From the NCBI GenBank assembly GCA_937916565.1, contig CALFSR010000173.1, positions 1 to 28,302 of the forward strand: a stretch of 28,302 nt of DNA, written 5' to 3'. The position numbers and the translations under genes were made by a program. The stretch is from an uncultured Bacillota bacterium. GTDB taxonomy: Bacteria; Bacillota; Limnochordia; Limnochordales; ZCTH02-B6. Under the pieces are notes generated by a model, which was not told where the DNA came from, did not search any database, and saw only the letters and a list, made by a program, of their open reading frames with translations. Shown here piece by piece: positions 23,363-28,302 of the stretch. The number at the start of each line of letters is the position of its first letter. Position 1 is the first letter of the stretch.

Positions 23363-23800
23363 ATGCCGCACAGCCTTGTGGAGCAGCTGCGGGACAACGG
23401 CCTCAAACTGACGCCGCAGCGGCACCTCATCTGCCAGCTGATCGAAAACACCCACGGCCATCCGACCGTGGACGACCTGTACGAACAAGCAACCGCGGTC
23501 ATGCCCAGCATGTCCCTCAAGACCGTGTACACGACCGTGTATGAGCTGGCCGGCATGGGTGCCATCCGTCTGGTCAACGTGGGCCCGGGCGGTTTCCGGG
23601 TCGAATCCAACTTGAGCCCCCACTCGCACCTGGTCTGCCGCAGTTGCGGCAAAGTGATGGACGTACCGGTGGATCCGGCGGCGGAGGCGGATCTGTCGGT
23701 TTTGCAAGACTACGACTTCGAAGTGGAACAGCGGGAAGTTATCTTTCGAGGCTTGTGCGGCCAGTGCGCCGGCCGGGCCGGGGAGGGACCAGGGGCGTGA
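23363..23800 (+). CDS. Fur-family metal- or peroxide-responsive repressor
   Basis: The 145-residue protein has the Fur winged helix (GLKLTPQRHLICQLIENTHGHPTVDDLYEQA; recognition region SLKTVYTTVYELAGMGAIR) and a C-terminal dimerisation part with SPHSHLVCRSCGK and a second CGQC, giving the two CxxC pairs of the structural zinc site. Which of Fur, PerR or Zur it is cannot be told from motifs alone. ATG at 23363 with GGGTGG seven bases upstream is preferred to an in-frame TTG at 23348. It is first in an operon whose second gene, a DtxR-family regulator, overlaps its stop by four bases, and iron-transport genes follow, so an iron-sensing role is the best guess. Confidence 0.88.
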   Translation: MPHSLVEQLRDNGLKLTPQRHLICQLIENTHGHPTVDDLYEQATAVMPSMSLKTVYTTVYELAGMGAIRLVNVGPGGFRVESNLSPHSHLVCRSCGKVMDVPVDPAAEADLSVLQDYDFEVEQREVIFRGLCGQCAGRAGEGPGA

Positions 23801-24471
23801 GCGTCATCCACAACATTGGCAAGACAGAGAAGGCGGAGATGTACCTTAAGGCGATCCTCCTGATCGGGTACGAAAACCCGCCGGCCACCGTCACCAAGGT
23901 CGCCGAGTTTCTGGGAGTATCGCCGGCCTCCGTGTCCGAAATGGTAAAGCGCATGGAGTCCAACGACCTGGTCGTCAACACCGGCACCAGCATCGGGCTG
24001 ACGGAAACCGGCCTGCAGGACGCCCGCAAGCTCGTGCGCCGCATGCGCTTGGCCGAGCGGCTGCTCAGCGACGTCCTCGGCTTGCCTTTGGACCAGGTGT
24101 ACGAAGAGGCGTGCCGCCTGGAACACGCGATCAGCGACGCGGTCGAAGAACGCATCGCCGCGGTGCTGGGCGAGCCGGACACGTGCCCCCACGGCCACCC
24201 GATCCCGCTGGCCGCCGGGCGCGTCGACTGCCCGTTGGCCGCGTCCTTGACCGAACTGCGGCCGGGGCAGGCCGCGACCGTGGTGACGGTGCCCGAGCGC
24301 GACCCGGACCTCCTGCGGTACTTGGCCGGCGTCGGCATCCGGCCGGGCACGGAAATAACCGTCGAAGACGTGGCCCCGTTCAACGGCCCGCTGTTTCTCG
24401 TGGTCGGCGGCGAGCGCCAGGCCGTCGCCCGCGAGGCGCTCGAGCAGGTGCGGGTGCTGCCGCTGAACTGA
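23797..24471 (+). CDS. DtxR/IdeR-family iron-dependent repressor with FeoA-like domain
   Basis: The 224-residue protein has the N-terminal DtxR HTH (EKAEMYLKAILLIGYE...VAEFLGVSPASVSEMVKRM), the dimerisation helix region EEACRLEHAISDAVEERI and a C-terminal SH3/FeoA-like part (about 150-224). The primary metal site keeps Met15, Cys106, Glu109 and His110, matching DtxR Met10, Cys102, Glu105, His106 and arguing for Fe(II) rather than a MntR. Two ancillary-site His residues of DtxR seem replaced (Met83, Tyr102). GTG at 23797 overlaps the fur-family stop as GTGA, so translation is coupled. It likely represses iron uptake through the site at 24595. Confidence 0.9.
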   Translation: MSVIHNIGKTEKAEMYLKAILLIGYENPPATVTKVAEFLGVSPASVSEMVKRMESNDLVVNTGTSIGLTETGLQDARKLVRRMRLAERLLSDVLGLPLDQVYEEACRLEHAISDAVEERIAAVLGEPDTCPHGHPIPLAAGRVDCPLAASLTELRPGQAATVVTVPERDPDLLRYLAGVGIRPGTEITVEDVAPFNGPLFLVVGGERQAVAREALEQVRVLPLN

Positions 24472-24513
24472 GCCGCCCTCTCGCTACATCGCCGCGACAG
24501 CCCGTCGCCACGA

Positions 24514-24546
24514 AACCCCGGCGCCCGCGCCGGGGTTATTTGTGTT
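24514..24546 (+). terminator. Rho-independent terminator after the DtxR-family gene
   Basis: AACCCCGGCGC and GCGCCGGGGTT form an 11-bp perfect stem with a two-base turn, followed by ATTTGTGTT. It starts 42 bases after the stop codon and separates the regulators from the iron transporter. Confidence 0.8.
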
Positions 24547-24554
24547 CAATCGCA

Positions 24555-24584
24555 TTGACAACGCGCGTTCCTGTGTGTTACCTT
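24555..24584 (+). promoter_or_regulatory. Promoter of the iron-transport genes
   Basis: A perfect TTGACA (24555-24560) and TACCTT (24579-24584) 18 bases apart form a reasonable sigma-A promoter; the -10 keeps first, second and last positions. The start would fall near 24591, immediately before the TTAGG...CCTAA site. Confidence 0.5.
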
Positions 24585-24594
24585 ATGCCTGGAT

Positions 24595-24608
24595 TTAGGG
24601 TGCCCTAA
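24595..24608 (+). promoter_or_regulatory. DtxR-type operator upstream of the iron-binding protein gene
   Basis: TTAGGGTGCCCTAA is an inverted TTAGG/CCTAA with a four-base centre, the half-site arrangement bound by several iron-sensing DtxR/IdeR-family repressors. It lies about +4 to +17 of the predicted transcript, so an iron-loaded repressor would block transcription of the transporter. Confidence 0.75.
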
Positions 24609-24654
24609 CAGCACACCACCAGACACTCTAATTTATGGGAGGCGGTCATCCCCC

Positions 24655-25683
24655 ATGGTGCACAGGCTTTCCGCCCGGTCCGCCGGGAGTGCTGCGCTGC
24701 TCCTGTCGCTCTTGCTTCTAGCTTTGTTTGGTTTCCAGGCCGTCGCCGGCGCCCAAGAACTGGTCGTCTACTCCGGCCGCAGCGAGGCCTTGGTAGGTCC
24801 CGTGCTTGACCAGTTCGCGAAGGCGACCGGCATCCGCGTCGTCGTCCGCTACGGCGACACGGCGCAGCTCGCGGCCACCATCCTCGAAGAAGGCCAGCGT
24901 TCGCCGGCCGACGTCTTCTTTGCCCAAGATGCGGGCGCGCTGGGCGCCCTGGCGGTCGCCGGACGCCTGGTCCCGCTGCCGGCGCACGTGCTGGATCCCG
25001 TCGATCCCCGGCTGCGTTCGCCCGAAGGCCTGTGGGTCGGCGTCACGGGCCGGGCGCGCGTGATCGCGTACAACACCGACCTCCTCTCTAAGGATGAACT
25101 CCCGCAGAGCATCTGGGACCTGCTCGACCCCCGCTGGAAGGGCCAGATCGGCTGGGCGCCCACCAACGCCTCCTTCCAGGCGTTCGTGACCGCCTTGCGG
25201 GTGCTTGAGGGCGACGCCCGGGCCGAGCAGTGGCTGCGGGGCATGCTGGCCAACCAGCCCCGCTCCTACCCCAACAACCGGGTCATCGTGGACGCGGTCG
25301 GCCGCGGCGAGTTGCTGCTGGGCCTCGTGAACCACTACTACCTCTTCCAGTTCTTGGGTCAGGTCGGCGAGAGCTTCCCGGCCCGCAACCACCACACCGT
25401 GGGCGACGCAGGGGCCATCATCAACGTGGCCGGCGTCGGCATCCTTGATTCGAGCGCCAACAAAGATGCCGCCCTGCGCCTGGTGGAGTTCCTGCTCTCG
25501 GAGGAAACGCAGCAGTACTTCACCAACGAGAACGCGGAATACCCGGTGCTCGTCGGCTCCAGCGTGCAGACGAACCCGCTCCTCGTGCCGCTGGATGACA
25601 TTAACGCTCCTAACCTCGACCTCAGCGATCTGGCGGACCTCGAGGGGACGCTGGAGCTCCTGCAGAAGGTGGGCGCGCTCTAA
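24655..25683 (+). CDS. Ferric-iron substrate-binding protein, FbpA/FutA type
   Basis: The 342-residue protein has a Sec signal peptide (hydrophobic LLLSLLLLALFGF, likely cut after AGA near residue 33) and no lipobox cysteine, so it is released into a periplasm. The mature start QELVVYSGRSEALVGPVLDQF is the usual opening of FbpA/FutA. The paired tyrosines in VNHYYLFQFL (Tyr228, Tyr229) are the ferric-iron ligands of this family. It would pass Fe(III) to the permease encoded 157 bases downstream. The ATG is 12 bases after GGGAGG. It follows the DtxR-type operator and is likely iron-repressed. A hairpin at its stop codon may make it more abundant than the permease. Confidence 0.9.
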   Translation: MVHRLSARSAGSAALLLSLLLLALFGFQAVAGAQELVVYSGRSEALVGPVLDQFAKATGIRVVVRYGDTAQLAATILEEGQRSPADVFFAQDAGALGALAVAGRLVPLPAHVLDPVDPRLRSPEGLWVGVTGRARVIAYNTDLLSKDELPQSIWDLLDPRWKGQIGWAPTNASFQAFVTALRVLEGDARAEQWLRGMLANQPRSYPNNRVIVDAVGRGELLLGLVNHYYLFQFLGQVGESFPARNHHTVGDAGAIINVAGVGILDSSANKDAALRLVEFLLSEETQQYFTNENAEYPVLVGSSVQTNPLLVPLDDINAPNLDLSDLADLEGTLELLQKVGAL

Positions 25684-25706
25684 CGAGCGCGCCCCCTTTC
25701 CCTTCG
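25671..25706 (+). terminator. Intercistronic hairpin spanning the stop codon of the iron-binding gene
   Basis: GGGCGCGCTC and GAGCGCGCCC form a perfect 10-bp stem around TAAC, with the TAA stop in the loop, followed by a pyrimidine-rich CCTTTCCCTT. Partial termination or 3'-end protection here would raise the binding protein over the permease. Confidence 0.55.
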
Positions 25707-25840
25707 CGGATCCCGAAGGAAGCCCCGTCGTCCTTTCCGAATGACCATGCCGAAGGCCCGGGGTGCTTGGATGTTTGGCAACGCTGCGGCCCATCTGGAG
25801 GGGACGCTGGAATTGCGGCCAAAGGCGGGCGGTCACTGAC

Positions 25841-27466
25841 ATGAGCGTCGCCCAGCGGCGCTCGTCGCGGCCGCCCCTGTACTTCGTCATCCCCGCCGCC
25901 CTAGTGGCGGCGGCCATGCTGCTGCCCGCCGTCTACCTGGTCATCCGCACCGCGGAAGCCGGGGACGCGGTCTGGACGCTTCTCTTGCGCGACCGGACTT
26001 GGCGGGTGCTGGTCAACACCGTGGCGCTGGCGGCCGCGGTGAGCGCGGCTTCCGTCGCGGTCGGTGTGCCCCTCGCGTGGCTCACGACCCGCACCGACCT
26101 GCCGGGGCGCCGTTTTTGGGGCGTAATGTCGGTCTTGCCCCTCGCCATCCCCAGCCTGGTCGGGGCGTTTGCCTTCGTATCCGCGTGGGCGCAAGGTGGG
26201 CTCGTGCACCAGCTCTTGCGCCAGGTGGCCGGCGTTGCCCGCATGCCCGACCTCTACGGGTTTCCCGGCGCGTGGCTGGTGCTGACGCTGCTCACGTATC
26301 CGTACGTGGTCTTGTCGGTGCGAGGCGCTCTCTGGGGGCTCGACCCAAGCCAAGAGGAGGCCGCCCGCAGCCTCGGGCACGGGACGTGGAGCGTCCTGTG
26401 GCGTGTCACCTTGCCGCAGCTGCGCCCGGCCATCGCCTCCGGGGCGCTGCTCGTGGCCCTCTACACCTTGAGCGACTTCTCCGCGGTGGCGCTGCTCCAG
26501 TTCGAATCGTTCACGCAGGCCATCTACGTGCAGTACCAGGCGACCTTTAACCGGAGTTACGCCGCGGTCCTCTCGCTGGTCCTCGTCGCGCTGACGGTCA
26601 TCATCCTTGGGCTTGAGGCAATGGCCCGGGGCCGCGGCCGGTACTACAAGGTCAGCGCCGGCGCCGCCCGCCGTCCGCCGATCGTACCCCTCGGCCGGTG
26701 GAAGTGGCCCGCGGTGGCCTTTTGCGCGCTCACCGGGCTTGTCGCGGTCGTCGTCCCGGCCGGCGTCAACGTGTACTGGCTCGTCCGGGGCCTTGTGCTC
26801 GGCATGGGGGTGCAGCTGGACTGGCAGGCGCTGGGCAACTCGGTGTACGCCGCGTTGCTCGCGGCGGGCGCCTCCGTCGCCTGCGCGCTGCCCGTGGCCA
26901 TCTTGTCCGTGCGCTGGCCGGGGCGGCTTGCTGCCCTGCTCGAGCGGGCCGCGTACGTGGGCTACGCTTTGCCCGGCATCGTCGTCGCGCTGTCCCTGGT
27001 TTTCTTTGCGGCGAACTACGCGCGGCCCCTCTACCAGACCATGGCCCTGCTCGTCTTCGCCTACGTGGTGCTTTTCCTGCCGCAAGGATTGGGCGCGATC
27101 CGGGCCTCCCTGCTCCAAGTCAGCCCCAACGTGGAAAACGCCGCCCGGAGCCTGGGCCTGCCGCCCTGGCGCGTGGCGTTAACCGTCACCCTGCCGCTGG
27201 TGCGGCCCGGCATCATCACCGGCGCCACGCTGGTCTTTCTTACCGTAATGAAAGAACTGCCCGCGACCCTTTTGCTGAGCCCCTTGGGCTTCCGCACCCT
27301 CACGACCCGCATCTGGAGCAACGTGAGCGAAGCGTTTTACATCCAAGCCGCCGCGCCCGCCCTGCTCCTTGTGCTCGCGTCGTCGGTGTCCGTGGCCATC
27401 CTGCTCGCGAACGAGCAGCGCCGTGACCGGGCCACCCGGCGCACGCCGCCCGCCGGCGAAGCATAA
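25841..27466 (+). CDS. Ferric-iron ABC transporter permease, FbpB/FutB type
   Basis: The 541-residue protein is a double-length permease with about 12 hydrophobic segments and two ABC-permease EAA loops: EEAARSLGHGTWSVLWRVTL in the first half and ENAARSLGLPPWRVALTVTL in the second, as in FbpB/FutB. ATG at 25841 is chosen because the 26 codons upstream in frame do not look like a permease start; the ribosome-binding site is weak (GGCGGGCGG). It follows the matching iron-binding protein on the same strand. I find no ATP-binding subunit after it in the remaining 836 bases, although one would normally complete the transporter. Confidence 0.92.
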   Translation: MSVAQRRSSRPPLYFVIPAALVAAAMLLPAVYLVIRTAEAGDAVWTLLLRDRTWRVLVNTVALAAAVSAASVAVGVPLAWLTTRTDLPGRRFWGVMSVLPLAIPSLVGAFAFVSAWAQGGLVHQLLRQVAGVARMPDLYGFPGAWLVLTLLTYPYVVLSVRGALWGLDPSQEEAARSLGHGTWSVLWRVTLPQLRPAIASGALLVALYTLSDFSAVALLQFESFTQAIYVQYQATFNRSYAAVLSLVLVALTVIILGLEAMARGRGRYYKVSAGAARRPPIVPLGRWKWPAVAFCALTGLVAVVVPAGVNVYWLVRGLVLGMGVQLDWQALGNSVYAALLAAGASVACALPVAILSVRWPGRLAALLERAAYVGYALPGIVVALSLVFFAANYARPLYQTMALLVFAYVVLFLPQGLGAIRASLLQVSPNVENAARSLGLPPWRVALTVTLPLVRPGIITGATLVFLTVMKELPATLLLSPLGFRTLTTRIWSNVSEAFYIQAAAPALLLVLASSVSVAILLANEQRRDRATRRTPPAGEA

Positions 27467-27572
27467 CCTCTTATTCCCTCTAGGCACAGGTCGTGCCACG
27501 GTCGAAACCATCCACCACCGGTACTGTCGATTGCTGGCGCTTTCGCTTCGGCGTTGCGCGTGGGGGAAGCTT

Positions 27573-28302
27573 ATGAAGCAGCGCACGGGAGCAGGACGGC
27601 GGCGAGCAGGGTTCCTGCGGGACGGCCGCTCCTTCCTATTGGGATTGCTGGGCTTGCTGGCCGTCCTGTTCACCGCAGGTCTTGTGCTCGGATCGCGAGC
27701 AGGAGGGCTGATGCCCAGCATGGGGATAGCGGGCGACGCGCGATGGACGTCCGAGCCGCAGTCATCGGATCCCGCTGCCTCCGATGACGCGCGCGGGCTG
27801 CGCCTTGTCACCTACAACATCCGCTGGGGACTCGGGGCCGACGGGGTGCACGATCTCGACCGCACGGCGGCGGTGCTGCGTCTACTGGACGCCGACATCG
27901 TGCTTCTCAACGAAACCGACGTCAACTGGCGCCGCAGCGGCAATGTCGACCAGCCCGCCTATCTTGCGGAAGCCGCGGGCTATCCGTACATGTACTTCGC
28001 GCCGGCCCTGCGCACCCGGGCTTCGGGGGGCCGGGGCGCGTCGCTCTACGGCAACACGCTGCTCAGCCGCCACCCGATCGCCCACGCGGAGACCGTGGCC
28101 CTGCCCGTACCCCTTGGCCGGGAGCCCCGGGCCGCGCTCGTGGCCCAAGTGGTCGCGGGCGGCAAGCGGCTCACCGTCGTCGGCACCCACCTGGGACTGA
28201 GCGAGAGGGAGCGCACGGCGCAAACCGCGCGCCTTGCGGAAATCGTTACCGGCCGGCCGGGGCCGGTCGTCCTCATGGGCGACTTCAACGCCCTGCCCGG
28301 AT
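27573..28302 (+). CDS. Membrane-anchored endonuclease/exonuclease/phosphatase-family protein (cut by window edge)
   Basis: The 243 residues visible start MKQRTGAGRRRAGFLRDGRS with a membrane segment (about 22-41), then an EEP domain: TYNIRWG (80-86), the metal-binding Glu114 in LNETDVNWRR, His206 in GTHLGLSERERTAQ and GDFNALP (236-242). The family uses a divalent metal to cut phosphodiester or phosphomonoester bonds in DNA, phospholipids or inositol phosphates; the substrate is not evident, but an anchored extracytoplasmic location makes chromosomal repair unlikely. GGGGGA precedes the ATG. It follows the permease by 106 bases, and its C-terminus is outside the window. Confidence 0.85.
   Translation, partial: MKQRTGAGRRRAGFLRDGRSFLLGLLGLLAVLFTAGLVLGSRAGGLMPSMGIAGDARWTSEPQSSDPAASDDARGLRLVTYNIRWGLGADGVHDLDRTAAVLRLLDADIVLLNETDVNWRRSGNVDQPAYLAEAAGYPYMYFAPALRTRASGGRGASLYGNTLLSRHPIAHAETVALPVPLGREPRAALVAQVVAGGKRLTVVGTHLGLSERERTAQTARLAEIVTGRPGPVVLMGDFNALPG

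Noticed and set aside
25763..25840. N-terminal extension of the iron permease from 25763
   Set aside because: The 26 extra residues are Cys/Arg/Trp-rich and unlike permease starts; ATG at 25841 gives the normal beginning.

Overview
The window reads as chromosomal DNA of a GC-rich, probably spore-forming bacterium of the Bacillota (Firmicutes) that also has an outer membrane. The spore side rests on a CotF-like coat protein with a Tyr/Gln-rich tail; an Spx-like redox regulator, an mccA-mccB pair and a YkuF-type dienoyl-CoA reductase also fit Bacillota. The outer-membrane side rests on an RND pump with its adaptor and two TolC-type proteins, and on an iron-binding protein exported without a lipobox. 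Limnochordia-like lineages would fit, but the placement is inference and no rRNA is present.

Left part (1-7020): the N-terminus of a PilB/GspE-type ATPase and two GspG-like prepilins lie on the minus strand. They are preceded by a long non-coding leader and a good sigma-A-type promoter whose spacer is a perfect inverted repeat. Next come an Spx/ArsC-family gene, a divergent GAF-GGDEF diguanylate cyclase, a flavin reductase-like gene, a DUF4097-type beta-repeat membrane protein and a membrane HD-GYP phosphodiesterase. A pilus plus makers and breakers of cyclic di-GMP suggests a surface-motility or adhesion neighbourhood.

Middle (7101-18892): a tightly coupled minus-strand operon (adaptor, RND permease, short TolC, long TolC) starts at a recognisable promoter near 14431-14459. 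Upstream are a two-CBS-domain protein and a RavA/ViaA-like MoxR ATPase plus VWA pair. A divergent gene of unknown function follows.

Right part (19050-28302), all plus strand: the CotF-like gene with a clear terminator; a 12-unit, 13-bp tandem repeat; mccA-mccB (reverse transsulfuration) followed by a 2,4-dienoyl-CoA reductase; and an iron-regulation block. That block is a Fur-family gene overlapping a DtxR-family gene, with a near-consensus promoter and a candidate operator. A TTAGG-N4-CCTAA site then stands in front of an FbpA/FbpB-type ferric iron transporter. No ATPase gene follows the permease inside the window; a membrane-anchored endonuclease/exonuclease/phosphatase-family gene runs off the right edge.

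No tRNA, rRNA, CRISPR array, insertion sequence or prophage gene was recognised. Functions are assigned from motifs read by eye; no database search was run.
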